Counted from the first letter of the stretch, positions 46,427 through 55,651 are shown. The stretch is 64,000 bases of DNA from Flaviflagellibacter sp963786225 (GCA_963786225.1 CAWAYQ010000028.1:310001-374000); one strand, 5' to 3'. Notes: generated by a model not told the origin, from the sequence alone. Program-made: numbers and translations.

Positions 46427-47575
46427 TTAGCTCGGCTGCTGTTGCTGGCTGGGTGCAACCACATCGACGGGCTGACCGTTGCGCACGCGCGATTGGCCGG
46501 CTGTCACGACGGTAGCGTCGGCGGAGAGACCCTCGAGAATTTCGACCTGGCCGACAGAACGCCGGCCGAGGCGCACCTTGGCTTCAACCGCGCGACCGTC
46601 CTGAACGGTGTAGACGAAGGTGCCTGTACCGCGCGGCATGACGGCGCCTTCGGGAATCATGACCACCTGCCCGCGCGCCGCGCCGCGCAGCGTAACCCGG
46701 CCGAACAGACCCGGCCGCAGGATATTCTCGGGATTGGCGAGCCGGGCGCGGACCTTCAGTGCGCGGCCGTTGACGTCGACCAGCGGATCGATGGCGTAGA
46801 CCTTGCCCTCGAAGGTGCGGCCGGGAACGGCATCGACCCGGACTTCGACGGTCTGGCCGACCCGGACGTCGCGAAGGTTGATTTCCGCCAGCCGGAAATC
46901 GACCTTGAGCGTGTCGATCTTCTCAAGATTGACGAGCGCCTGGCCGATTTGGGCATAGGCGCCGACCGACACCGCACGCAGACCGATCACACCGTCGAAG
47001 GGCGCGCGAATTTCCATCTTGTCGAGCCTGACCTTCGACAGTTCGACGGCGGCCGCCGTCGTATCGAGAGCAGCCTGGGCCTCGTCGCGCGCACGCGCCG
47101 TGCCGGCGCCCGACTTCGACAGCGAAGCGGCACGCTCGAAATTCGATTGGGCGAGGCGATGATTGGCTTCGGCATTGGCCAGATCGGCTCGCGCCAGAGC
47201 AAAATCGAGGGTGACCAGAACATCGCCTGCCTTGACCTGCTCGCCCTCCTGGAAACCGATCGTGGAGATGCGGCCCGGGATTTCGGGGGCGATGCTGACC
47301 GCTTCATCCGAGGCGAGCGAACCGATCGACTGGAGTTCGGTCGTGGCCTCGGCGGTGCTCGCCTGCGCCACTTCCACGGGAGGGGCGGTTCCGCTTGCAG
47401 GCCTTGCCGGCATGGCCGGGGTGGCCGCCGCGGCGGTTGAAGGGCTGGCGGCCGGTTGGACCGAAGCTGTCACGGAGGTCCAGGCTTTCTCCCCGCCGTC
47501 TCCACGCGTGAAGACGTAGGCTGCAGCTCCGACGAGGACCAAGGCCGCGAGGGCAATCAACGACGTACGCTTCAA
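46427..47575 (-). CDS. RND efflux periplasmic adaptor (MFP)
   Basis: Membrane-fusion protein of 382 aa that couples the RND permease to an outer-membrane channel. An N-terminal anchor (SLIALAALVLVGAAAYVF), an Ala/Pro-rich linker and the lipoyl-type motifs GRISTIGFQEGEQVKAGDVLVTLD and IRAPFDGVIGLRAVSVGAYAQIG flank a coiled-coil hairpin (ARADLANAEANHRLAQSNFE). Beta-barrel and membrane-proximal domains follow. It starts with TTG (AAGG nine bases upstream) and is the first gene of the adaptor-permease pair. No regulator gene is adjacent. Confidence 0.92.
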   Translation of the reverse strand: MKRTSLIALAALVLVGAAAYVFTRGDGGEKAWTSVTASVQPAASPSTAAAATPAMPARPASGTAPPVEVAQASTAEATTELQSIGSLASDEAVSIAPEIPGRISTIGFQEGEQVKAGDVLVTLDFALARADLANAEANHRLAQSNFERAASLSKSGAGTARARDEAQAALDTTAAAVELSKVRLDKMEIRAPFDGVIGLRAVSVGAYAQIGQALVNLEKIDTLKVDFRLAEINLRDVRVGQTVEVRVDAVPGRTFEGKVYAIDPLVDVNGRALKVRARLANPENILRPGLFGRVTLRGAARGQVVMIPEGAVMPRGTGTFVYTVQDGRAVEAKVRLGRRSVGQVEILEGLSADATVVTAGQSRVRNGQPVDVVAPSQQQQPS

Positions 47576-47784
47576 GTCAGGCTACCTTTTCGATGCAGCC
47601 GCTACCGGCGCCGCGCGTGGATCAAGACGGCTGCTTATATATCTAAGTGTTATATAGAACATGCGACTTCCGAACACATCTTCGCGGGTTGGTGTTGACC
47701 GAACTGTCTTGCAAAGCCGGAATGGCCCGTTTATGTCCCCATGCGGTCGTGACCATGGCGCGCGACGTCGCGCCTTTGTCTCGT

Positions 47785-47859
47785 TGGGGAATAGTTCAAC
47801 GGTAGAACAGCGGACTTCTGACTCCGTTAATCTAGGTTCGAATCCTAGTTCCCCAGCCA
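47785..47859 (+). tRNA. tRNA-Gln (CTG) with 8-base anticodon loop
   Basis: A full cloverleaf with encoded CCA: acceptor TGGGGAA/TTCCCCA, D arm GTTC-AACGGTA-GAAC, anticodon stem GCGGA/TCCGT, T arm CTAGG-TTCGAAT-CCTAG, discriminator G. The anticodon loop reads CTTCTGAC, eight bases rather than the usual CTCTGAC, so one T is extra. Without it the anticodon is CTG (Gln). Either an indel error or a real expanded loop. The gene abuts the recombinase-rich accessory region and is a plausible integration site. Confidence 0.93.
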
Positions 47860-47989
47860 CTCTCTCCGCAAATCAAGCAATCGCAGCACCTTAGCCCGAC
47901 CTCGCGGCCAAAATGCGTGGTTTTTTTGGCCGCATTGTTGGTGCACCGGCGGGTCCGATCCGCGGGGCGCGCTGTGAATCGCTGGGGAC

Positions 47990-48330
47990 GCACGCCGCTC
48001 CGGGACAGCCCAACCGGTCTGACGGGAGCGCTCGGAGCGCGTCGGGCACTACACACGGCTCAAGGGCCGCACTATTTCCGCCGCCGGATTCCCCAATTTC
48101 TGCAATCCCGGCTTGCATCTACGGAGATCTGTTCCAAGCTTGGTGTAATCCCGACGGATTCGGCCCAGCGGCTCGGACGCCTGCTGGCGGTCGCCGTCGA
48201 CCGGTTTCTTGACCAGGCGGCCACCAATCCGATGCTGACCCATGAAGACCTGTCGCGCGTGATCGCCGACACCCTGGACGTCTGGCGCCAGGAGACGCGG
48301 CGCAACGAAGCGGTGTGCACAGCCATAGGT
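47990..48330 (+). pseudogene. Tyrosine-recombinase gene fragment 1
   Basis: A degraded N-terminal part of a phage-type integrase. The recognisable reading is YFRRRIPQFLQSRL, then GRLLAVAVDRFLDQA and LTHEDLSRVIADTLDVWRQETRRNEA, resembling the arm-binding region of rhizobial site-specific integrases. There is no start codon, core-binding or catalytic domain. About 220 bases (47992-48215) recur at 53505-53725, and 48235-48323 recurs at 63788-63875, so three pieces of what looks like one gene family lie around two cargo blocks. It sits 130 bases after the tRNA-Gln gene. Confidence 0.6.
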
Positions 48331-48423
48331 CTAGCCGTCTACCCGACGCGGAAGGCCCATGAGCGGCACACCGGGTATCGCAGCCGAGCACGCCCAAACG
48401 ATGAGGTCTTGCCGAAGACGGCC

Positions 48424-49044
48424 TTAGCCCGCCTTGCCCACCACTTTACCACGCGGCGTAAGGCCGGCTATGACAAAGTCGATCATCTGGTCGATCGACG
48501 GTCCCGGCTTGGCGGCGCATTGCGCGATCATCTGTGGGTGAAAGAACCGCATCATCGCGGTGCAGGTGCACATCGCCGCCAGCGGCACGTCGGGGACCTC
48601 GAACTCGCCTGTTGCCGCACCTTCGGCAATCACCTCACCGATCGTGGCGGTGATGCGCTCCATATGGGCGACGCAGACGTCCCAGCTCTCCTCCATCGCG
48701 ATTTCGACCATCTCGTGCAGCTTGGAATCGTCGATGTAGCGTTCCGAGTTCATGCGATGGATTGAGCTCATCAGTTCGCGCAGGCGCTCGGCCGCCGGAC
48801 CGGGCTTGGCGGCGATGGCATGGGCCGCCTCCTCGACTTCGCCCATCAGGCCGCGCGCGACGCCTTCGTTGATCGCCTTCTTCGAATCGAAAAAGCGATA
48901 GACGTTGGCCGGGCTCATGCGCAGCATCTTGGCGATGTCGGCGACGGTGGTCTTTCGATAGCCGATTTCGCGAAACAAACGCTCCGCCACCACGAGAATC
49001 CGTTCTCGGGTATCGGGTTCGATATGTTCAGAAACCAGCGTCAT
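48424..49044 (-). CDS. TetR-family repressor of RND pump
   Basis: A 206-residue TetR regulator: the N-terminal helix-turn-helix (ILVVAERLFREIGYRKTTVADIAKMLRMSPANVYRFFDSK, residues 16-55) is canonical; the C-terminal ligand-binding helices are of the AcrR/TetR_C type. GGGAG lies five bases before the ATG at 49044. It is the third gene in a likely operon adaptor-permease-tetR and ends next to integrase fragment 1. By position it probably represses this pump from the palindrome at 53352-53380. Confidence 0.92.
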   Translation of the reverse strand: MTLVSEHIEPDTRERILVVAERLFREIGYRKTTVADIAKMLRMSPANVYRFFDSKKAINEGVARGLMGEVEEAAHAIAAKPGPAAERLRELMSSIHRMNSERYIDDSKLHEMVEIAMEESWDVCVAHMERITATIGEVIAEGAATGEFEVPDVPLAAMCTCTAMMRFFHPQMIAQCAAKPGPSIDQMIDFVIAGLTPRGKVVGKAG

Positions 49045-49063
49045 GTCAGCTCCCAATGTTCGA

Positions 49064-52000
49064 TTATTGCGCCGCCGCAGCAAGCGGAATTGCAAGTTGT
49101 GATTCGTCGCGATGTTGCGGCGCGGCATGTTCGCCCGGGCCGCTGTCTTCCAGGCTCTTGCGGAACCAAAGGGCATAGAGGCCCGGCAGGTACAGCAAGG
49201 TCAGGAAGGTCGCGACAAACAAACCGCCCATGATGGTGATTGCCATCGGGCCCCAGAACGCGGAGCGCGACAGCGGGATCATCGCCAGGATCGCCGCCAG
49301 CGCGGTGAGCACCACGGGCCGGGCGCGGCGGACGGTCGCCTCGACGATGGCTTCTTTCCGCGGCAGGCCGTGAGCGACATCGGTTTCGATCTGGTCCACC
49401 AGAATCACGGCATTGCGCATGATCATCCCGGCCAGCGCGATCAACCCGAGCAGCGCCACGAAGCCGAAGGGCTGGTTCGCGATGTTCAGCCCGAGCGAGG
49501 CGCCGACGATGCCGAGCGGCGCCGTCAGGAACACCAGCATCAGACGCGAGAAGCTTTGCAACTGGATCATCAGCAAGGTCAGCATCGCGAGGACCATCAG
49601 CGGAAACAGCACGAAGATCGACGCATTACCCTTGGCGGATTCCTCGAACGCGCCGCCCATCTCGATCCGGTAGGCCGGTTCGAGGCTGTCGCGGATCTGC
49701 TGCAGCTTGGGCCAGATCTGGTTGGTCACGTCTGGCGCCTGCACGCCGTCGACGACGTCACCGCGCACAGTGATCGCCATGTCACGGTTGCGCCGCCACA
49801 GGATCGGCTCCTCGTGGGCATATTCGATCTTGGCAATCTGCGACAGCGGCACTGCGACACCATCGCGTGATGTGACGGTGAGGTCGCCGACACGGCCGAG
49901 ATCAAGCCGTTCGGACGGCACCGCGCGGGCGACCACGCCGACCTTCTCGATGCCGTCGCGGATCGTGGTCACCGGCGCGCCCGAGATCAGCATGCTCAGC
50001 GCCTGCGACACGTCCTGCGGGGTCAGGCCGAGCGCGCGGGCGCGGTCCTGGTCCACCGCCAGCTTCAGGTATGGCGACTGTTCGTTCCAGTCCAGTTGCG
50101 GATCCTTGACGCTGGGGTTCTGCCTGACGACGTCTCGCACCCTGTAGGCAATATCGCGGACGGTGTTGGGATCGGGACCGATCACGCGGAACTGCACGGG
50201 GAAGCCGACCGGCGGCCCGAAGTTGAAACGATCGACACGCACGCGGGCTTCGGTCAGGACGCCGTCATTGACCGATTTCTCCAGCCGCGCCTTGATCCGC
50301 TCGCGCGCCTCGACATCCTTGGAGACGATCACGATTTCGGCGAAGGCCTCGTTCGGCAGCTGCGGGTTCAGCCCGAGCCAAAAGCGCGGCGAGCCCTGGC
50401 CGACATAGGCCGTGTAGGTCGAGATGTCCTTGTCGTCCTTCAACAGGGCTTCTGCCTTCTTCACGGCCTTTTCCGTGACGTTGAACGCGGTGCCTTCCGG
50501 CAGCCGCAGCTGCAGGAACAGCTCGGGCCGCTCGGACAGCGGGAAGAATTGCTGCTGCACGTGACCGAAGCCGACGATCGAGAGCGCAAACACGCCGATC
50601 GTCGCCAGCACGACCTTGACCCGGTGGTCGACGCACCACTGGATCATGCTGCGGAGAACGCGATAGGCCCGCGTCTCGTAGACCGCATGCGGATCGTGGT
50701 TGTGGCTGACCGTGATGTTCGGCAACAGCTTGACGCCGATATAGGGCGTGAAAATCACCGCCACGAACCAGGACGCGACCAGCGCGATCGCGACGATCCA
50801 GAAGATGCCGCCGGCATATTCGCCGACCGCCGAATTGGCAAAGCCGATGGGGAGAAAGCCGGCCGCGGTGACCAGCGTTCCCGTCAGCATTGGAAAGGCG
50901 GTGGATTCCCAGGCAAAGGACGCGGCGCGGACGCGGTCCCAGCCCTGCTCCATCTTCACCACCATCATCTCGACCGCGATGATGGCGTCATCGACCAGAA
51001 GCCCGAGCGCGATGATCAATGCGCCGAGCGTGATACGATGCAGGTCGAGCGACATCGCATTCATGACGATGAAGACGATCGCCAGCACCAGTGGCACTGA
51101 CAATGCCACCACGATGCCGGTGCGCCAGCCGAGCGCGACGAAGCTAACAAACAGCACGATCGCCAAGGCCTCGATGAAGGAGTGCACGAACTCGCCGACG
51201 GCGTGTTCGACCACCTTCGGCTGATCAGCGATCTGCTCGACATTGATACCTTGAGGGACCGCCTTCATGAATTCCGCGGTCGCTTCCTCGACCTCCTTGC
51301 CGAGATCCAGGATGTTGGCGCCCTTGGCGGTGACGACACCGATGCCGAGCGCGGGCTTGCCTTGCTGGCGCACCACAAAACTCGGCGGATCGACGAAGCC
51401 ATGCGTGATGGTCGCGATGTCGCCCAAGCGAAACAGGCGGCCGTTGCTTTCGACCGGCGTCTCGGCGACGGCCTTGACGCCATCGAGCGCGCCGGTGACG
51501 CGCAGCGGCACCCGTTGCGAGGAGGTTTCGACGGTGCCTGCCGGCACCACGTTGTTCTGCTTGGCGAGCGAATCAAACAGCGCCTGCGGCGTAATCCCCA
51601 GCGTCGCCAGCTTGGCATGCGAAAACTCGACGAAGATCCGCTCGTCCTGGGTGCCATAGAGATCGACTTTGGTGACGCCCGGCACCTTCAGCAGCCGCTG
51701 GCGCATGCCCTCGGCGGCCTTTTTCAATTGCGCGTAGTCGGCGCCATCGCCGGTCATCGTATAAAGGATGGAGTCGACGTCGCTGAATTCGTCGTTGACG
51801 ACGGGGCCGAGCAGGCCCGCCGGAAGCTCGCCCTGTACGTCGACCAGCTTCTTGCGCAAGAGATAAAACAGATACGGCACGTCCTTGGCCGGCGTCGAAT
51901 CGCGGAACGTGACCTGCATCGCGGTGAACGCCGGTTTCGAATAGGTCTGCACCTTTTCGAAATAGGGCAGTTCCTGCAGCTTCTTCTCGATGGGATCGGC

Positions 52001-52198
52001 GACCTGCGTCTGCATCTCGGCGGCGGTGGCGCCCGGCCAGATTGCCGAGACGTTCACAACCTTCACCGTGAAGAACGGATCCTCGGCACGGCCGAGCTGC
52101 TGGTAGGAGAAGAAGCCGGCCACGCCGAGCGCGATGATAAGAAACAGAACAAGCGCGGGATGGCTGACCGCCCAGCCGGACAGATTGAAGCGCTTCAT
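49064..52198 (-). CDS. RND efflux permease (AcrB-type), island-borne
   Basis: A complete 1044-residue RND pump: TM1 (HPALVLFLIIALGVAGFFSYQQLGR), two large periplasmic loops, the TM4 relay GLLVDDAIIAVEMMVV, TM5-6 and the second half with the family motif LIALAGMIMRNAVILVDQIE. Sequence features (AEDPFFTVKVVNVSAIWPGATAAEMQ) place it apart from the MdtB-type pump at 43-46 kb and closer to the RagC/NolG-like branch known in rhizobia. It overlaps neither neighbour; gaps are 14 and 19 bases. Its unbroken long frame contrasts with the frameshifts elsewhere. Confidence 0.94.
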   Translation of the reverse strand: MKRFNLSGWAVSHPALVLFLIIALGVAGFFSYQQLGRAEDPFFTVKVVNVSAIWPGATAAEMQTQVADPIEKKLQELPYFEKVQTYSKPAFTAMQVTFRDSTPAKDVPYLFYLLRKKLVDVQGELPAGLLGPVVNDEFSDVDSILYTMTGDGADYAQLKKAAEGMRQRLLKVPGVTKVDLYGTQDERIFVEFSHAKLATLGITPQALFDSLAKQNNVVPAGTVETSSQRVPLRVTGALDGVKAVAETPVESNGRLFRLGDIATITHGFVDPPSFVVRQQGKPALGIGVVTAKGANILDLGKEVEEATAEFMKAVPQGINVEQIADQPKVVEHAVGEFVHSFIEALAIVLFVSFVALGWRTGIVVALSVPLVLAIVFIVMNAMSLDLHRITLGALIIALGLLVDDAIIAVEMMVVKMEQGWDRVRAASFAWESTAFPMLTGTLVTAAGFLPIGFANSAVGEYAGGIFWIVAIALVASWFVAVIFTPYIGVKLLPNITVSHNHDPHAVYETRAYRVLRSMIQWCVDHRVKVVLATIGVFALSIVGFGHVQQQFFPLSERPELFLQLRLPEGTAFNVTEKAVKKAEALLKDDKDISTYTAYVGQGSPRFWLGLNPQLPNEAFAEIVIVSKDVEARERIKARLEKSVNDGVLTEARVRVDRFNFGPPVGFPVQFRVIGPDPNTVRDIAYRVRDVVRQNPSVKDPQLDWNEQSPYLKLAVDQDRARALGLTPQDVSQALSMLISGAPVTTIRDGIEKVGVVARAVPSERLDLGRVGDLTVTSRDGVAVPLSQIAKIEYAHEEPILWRRNRDMAITVRGDVVDGVQAPDVTNQIWPKLQQIRDSLEPAYRIEMGGAFEESAKGNASIFVLFPLMVLAMLTLLMIQLQSFSRLMLVFLTAPLGIVGASLGLNIANQPFGFVALLGLIALAGMIMRNAVILVDQIETDVAHGLPRKEAIVEATVRRARPVVLTALAAILAMIPLSRSAFWGPMAITIMGGLFVATFLTLLYLPGLYALWFRKSLEDSGPGEHAAPQHRDESQLAIPLAAAAQ

Positions 52199-52212
52199 CG
52201 TAGCCTCCCCGC

Positions 52213-53319
52213 TTAAAACGACAACGACGAGACGACGGCGACCTTCTGGGCCGGATCGAGCTTTTGCACGCCAAGCGCAACGACTTTCGAGCCTTCATCG
52301 ACGCCGCCCGATATGACGACGTTATTGCTCTCGTAGGATTTCACGGCGACTGGCTTCAGCGCCACTTCGCCCTTGTCATCGACGACATAGAGCGAGGGAT
52401 CGCCGCCCTGGCTGTACAGCGCCGACAATGGCAGCCGTGCCACGCGCTCGGTCGCGGGATCGGACAACGTCAATGTTGCGGTCATGCCGAGCGAAACGCT
52501 TTCGCCGGCCCCGGGCAGTGAAAATTTTGCGAGATACGTCCGAGTGGCGGGATCGGCCGCGGGTGCGATCTCACGCAGTTTTGCCACGTATTTCTTGTCG
52601 GGCTCGGACCACAAGGTCACGGTGGCCACGCCCTCCTTGGCGCGTCCCACCAGGGTTTCCGGAATCGCGACCACGGCTTCCTTTTCCGCGAAGCGCGCGA
52701 CGCGAATGGCGGTCTGTCCCGACGCCACCACCTGCCCGGCATCGATCAAGGTCGCGGTGACGACGCCGCGGGTGTCGGCGACGAGAGTTGCGTAAGAGAG
52801 AGAGTTTTTGGTCAGTTCAACCGAGCGCTCGGCACGATTAAGACGCGCACGCGCCTCATCGGCGGCGGCCCTCGACTGATCCAGCTGCGCGTCGGTGGTC
52901 CAGCCCTTTGCGCGCAAATCCTTGGCGCGCTGCTCGGCGGCGGCGGCCTGCGCCAGCACCCCGGTGGCGGCGCGGAGTTCGGCCTCGGCCTGCTCGGCCT
53001 GAAGTTTCAGGTCGACTTCATCGAGGGTGGCGAGGGGCTGACCGACGTCGACCGTTTGGCCGACCTCGACCAGGCGTTTTGCAACTTTGCCCGGCACGCG
53101 AAAACCCATGTCGGTTTCGATCCGGGGCTTGATGGTGCCGACGAAACTGCGCTCCGGCGTTTCCGCCTCGTAATGCACGGTTGCTACCAAGACCGGACGC
53201 GACGCCGCTGCCTTCTCAGCAGCCAACTCGTTGCAGCCGGCCAGCGCGATCGCCAGAAGCCCCAGCGATGCACCAGCTAAGGGCCTGTTGTAATTCGCAA
53301 AAACTGATCGAACAAACAT
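52213..53319 (-). CDS. RND efflux adaptor lipoprotein
   Basis: Periplasmic adaptor of 368 aa with a lipoprotein signal (GLLAIALAGC, lipid-modified Cys near residue 29). It shows the split lipoyl motifs FRVPGKVAKRLVEVGQTVDVGQPLATLD and VADTRGVVTATLIDAGQVVASGQ around a coiled-coil hairpin (residues 105-180). Beta-barrel sequence (SVSLGMTATLTLSD) follows. It is the first gene of the operon. A 10-base inverted repeat stands 33 bases upstream of its start. Confidence 0.93.
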   Translation of the reverse strand: MFVRSVFANYNRPLAGASLGLLAIALAGCNELAAEKAAASRPVLVATVHYEAETPERSFVGTIKPRIETDMGFRVPGKVAKRLVEVGQTVDVGQPLATLDEVDLKLQAEQAEAELRAATGVLAQAAAAEQRAKDLRAKGWTTDAQLDQSRAAADEARARLNRAERSVELTKNSLSYATLVADTRGVVTATLIDAGQVVASGQTAIRVARFAEKEAVVAIPETLVGRAKEGVATVTLWSEPDKKYVAKLREIAPAADPATRTYLAKFSLPGAGESVSLGMTATLTLSDPATERVARLPLSALYSQGGDPSLYVVDDKGEVALKPVAVKSYESNNVVISGGVDEGSKVVALGVQKLDPAQKVAVVSSLSF

Positions 53320-53351
53320 CGGACTCTCCCTCGGTTGAGTCTGATGATGAG

Positions 53352-53380
53352 TATTGATTATTCACTGACGATAATCAATA
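53352..53380. promoter_or_regulatory. Candidate TetR operator
   Basis: Perfect 10-base inverted repeat TATTGATTAT / ATAATCAATA with a 9-base spacer, in an AT-rich stretch that is otherwise rare in this GC-rich window. It lies 33 bases upstream of the adaptor start, where it would overlap or adjoin the promoter of the adaptor-permease-tetR operon. The symmetry and size fit a TetR-family dimer site; binding is inferred. Confidence 0.65.
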
Positions 53381-53504
53381 TTTATCACTGATCATAATTT
53401 CGTGAATATTGCAGCCAGTTAAGGGCGCGCTCCGCCGTCGTGCCGGCGAAGACCGAGACCCATAGCCACCAATGTTCGTGATCAAGGAAGCCGTCAGCCA
53501 CCAG

Positions 53505-54077
53505 CTCCGGGACAGCCCAACCGGTGCTCGCATGTGCGTCGGGCACTACACACGGCTCAAGGGCCGCACCGCCTAATTCCGCCGCCGGCCCCCCAATTTC
53601 TGCAATCGCAGCTTGCACTTAAGGAGGCCTGTTCCAAGCTTGGTGTAATTCCGACGGATTCGGCCCAGCGGCTCGGGCGCCTGCTGGCGGTCGCCGTCGA
53701 CCGATTTCTTGGCGAGGCGGCCGCGGGTGTGGGTCCGGCGTTGCCTTTACCGCTCCCGCTTCCCCGCCGCCGCTGTCGCCCGCGCCCGATAGCGGCGCGG
53801 TGTTCAGCACCGTCGTCGGCGAATGTCTCGACAGCCGGATCGATGGCGGCGAGATCGTCGGCAGCGCCCGGCACGAGGCCGCGTCGACCATTCGGCTGTG
53901 GACCGAAATCTCCGTCCCCTCGCCTCCTATTCGCGCACGGACATGAGCGAATTTCGCGACGTCCTGGTCCGGATCCCGAAGATCTACTGGAAGTCGACGA
54001 GCGAACGGGCGAAGCCCATCCGCACCATCATCAAGGACGCGAGCGCCAACGGTGGCGGCCGCAGTGCTGACGCTTGA
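53505..54077 (+). pseudogene. Tyrosine-recombinase gene fragment 2
   Basis: The longest integrase remnant. 53505-53725 repeats fragment 1 (PQFLQSQLALKEACSKLGV, GRLLAVAVDRFLGEA). Then GECLDSRIDGGEIVGSARHE and, in another frame, PLASYSRTDMSEFRDVLVRIPKIYWKS cover the linker and the SAM-like core-binding domain of rhizobial phage integrases. Several frameshifts break it, and the catalytic C-terminal domain (RxxH...Y) is absent. It separates the RND operon from the following genes. Confidence 0.65.
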
Positions 54078-54132
54078 TTTTATCGCCCGCTAGGACCTTG
54101 GACCGCCGCCGGAACTGGAATATTGCCGTTTG

Positions 54133-54174
54133 CTTCTTGTTATGATGACGAGGCTTCTTGTTATGATGACGAGA
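54133..54174 (+). repeat. Tandem 21-base repeat upstream of ModA-like gene
   Basis: Two exact 21-base copies, 54133-54153 and 54154-54174, each containing TTGTTATGAT. The TATGAT hexamer resembles a -10 box and is thus doubled just 22 bases upstream of the start of the next gene. The duplication may create two alternative promoters or come from polymerase slippage. Confidence 0.7.
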
Positions 54175-54196
54175 ATGACAACCAGAGGGGCGCGAT

Positions 54197-54943
54197 GTGA
54201 GAACGTTCATTATTGCAGGTGCGATGACTTTGACCGCGACTGTGGCCATGGCCGCTGAGGTCAAGGTGCTGTCGGCGGGCGCGGTGGAGCCCGGCCTGCA
54301 CAAGGCGGTCGAGCTGTTCCAGAAATCGAGCGGCCACACCGTCTCGATCCAGTTCAACACGGCGCCGCAGATTGCCAAGCGCATGGCGGACGGCTACGTC
54401 GCCGATATCCTGATCGCGCCGCCCGGCGGCCTCAAGCAATTTGCCGAGCAGGGCAAGGTCGCGAACGATGGGCATGTGGCGCTCGGCAAGGTCGGCGCCG
54501 GCGTCACGATCCGCCCGGATGCGCCGGTTCCCGACATCAAGACCACCGACGCCTTGAAGGCCGCGGTGCTGGCGGCGGACTCGCTCGTCTACAACACCGC
54601 CTCGACCGGCATCTATCTCGAGAACATGTTCAACAAGCTCGGCGTTGGCGATCAGATCAAGGCCAAGACCACGCGCCATGCCAGCGGCGAGGCCGTGATG
54701 GAGCACGTCATCAAGGGCAAGGGCAATGAGATCGGCTTTGGCGCCATCACCGAGATCAAGCTGTACGAGGCGAAGGGCGCGCTGAAGCTGGTGGGGCCGT
54801 TGCCGGCCGACGTGCAGAACTACACCAGCTACAGCGCGGGGATGATGAGCAACTCGCCGTCGCCGGATGCGGCCAAGGCGTTCATGGCGTTCCTCGGCAC
54901 GCCGGCCGCCAAGCAGGCGTTCGTCAGCGCGGGGGTCGAGTAG
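54197..54943 (+). CDS. ModA-like periplasmic substrate-binding protein
   Basis: A 248-residue exported protein with a GTG start (AGGGG upstream) and signal peptide (FIIAGAMTLTATVAMA, cleaved before AEVKVLSAG). It belongs to the molybdate/extracellular solute-binding type II family: VLSAGAVEPGLHKAVELFQ, VADILIAPPGG and STGIYLENMFNKLG match. The canonical ModA oxyanion serines at SLS/AAS are not obvious, so the ligand may not be molybdate. No ABC permease or ATPase adjoins it; it lies alone between an integrase remnant and the catabolic cluster. Confidence 0.85.
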   Translation: MRTFIIAGAMTLTATVAMAAEVKVLSAGAVEPGLHKAVELFQKSSGHTVSIQFNTAPQIAKRMADGYVADILIAPPGGLKQFAEQGKVANDGHVALGKVGAGVTIRPDAPVPDIKTTDALKAAVLAADSLVYNTASTGIYLENMFNKLGVGDQIKAKTTRHASGEAVMEHVIKGKGNEIGFGAITEIKLYEAKGALKLVGPLPADVQNYTSYSAGMMSNSPSPDAAKAFMAFLGTPAAKQAFVSAGVE

Positions 54944-55651
54944 GAGTCGCGCGGCACACTCCATGGGGAGCGGTCGGCATGCGTTAGCGTGCCGGGTGAG
55001 GGTTACGCATTTGGCTCCCCCGGCGCGGCCACGGCGGGGGGCAGCCAAGCCCGAATACCCTGAGAGCTTAGAGTTCGTGGGTGAGCATGGGCCAACTGCC
55101 AGGATTTCCCAAGCCCGCACAGTCGCTTGTGCCAAACTCCGGCCGGAGACCAAGCCAAGCTCCGGACTGTCCTCCAGCAGCCGATAAGGCACCTTCCCGG
55201 CGGCGCGGATGTCGTCGTCCCGGGAAAGCCAGAAGGTCGGCATCGGCCATTTCCTGCTCACGTCGCGACGTCCGGCCCGGGGGGCCGGGAACGGCCGAAG
55301 CTCGCCCGCGATGAATGCTGAATGATTCCCCCGACGCCAATGAACATGCGCAGCCCCGGCCCGGCCCCGGATTTCTTTCCCTGGCCGATATCCACTGAAG
55401 TGGAGGCCGTTCGTCTTCGTACTTGATCTCCACATATCCGTTGGCGGTCTCGTCATGGCTCATCCGAAAGCCATTGTGCTTCCAGAAGAAGTGGACACCC
55501 GCCGACTTGTTGATCTCGACCGGCTCACCGAAATCACCCGGACCACCTGTGCCCCGTTGGAAAGACACATCCGACAATTTTTCCAAACGGACGGCGCTGA
55601 TGGACGCTATCGTCCATCCCGAGCCTCTAAACGAAGGCGGGATGGAATGTG
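54944..55651. other. Intergenic region with possible decayed coding sequence
   Basis: About 700 bases. A minus-strand stretch near 55380-55530 reads EINKSAGVHFFWKHNGFRMSHDE followed by YVEIKYEDERPPLQ, which looks like a decayed small exported rhizobial hypothetical protein, but no complete gene can be drawn. The part next to 55650 holds paired TTGGAAA / TTTCCAA motifs described separately. No RNA gene or integrase piece is seen here. Confidence 0.35.
55557..55587. promoter_or_regulatory. Candidate LysR site upstream of tctBA
   Basis: TTGGAAA at 55557-55563 and TTTTTCCAAA at 55578-55587 form an inverted pair about 65 bases upstream of the TctB-like start. The same TTGGAA/TTCCAA words occur in the lysR-tctC intergenic region at 58541-58578, which suggests one regulator for both transporter transcripts. 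Confidence 0.55.

Noticed and set aside
44714..47440. 908-codon open frame opposite the RND permease and adaptor
   Set aside because: It spans two convincing genes and an intergenic gap on the other strand, has no recognisable domain and is typical of antisense frames in high-GC DNA.
47585..47700. Operator palindrome upstream of the first RND adaptor (TATATA-rich)
   Set aside because: The symmetry is only six self-complementary AT bases per arm and no regulator gene adjoins, so the signal is too weak.
47785..47859. A natural +1 suppressor tRNA that rescues the many frameshifts
   Set aside because: The breaks include both missing and extra bases in different contexts, not CAG-linked +1 sites, so one suppressor could not explain them.
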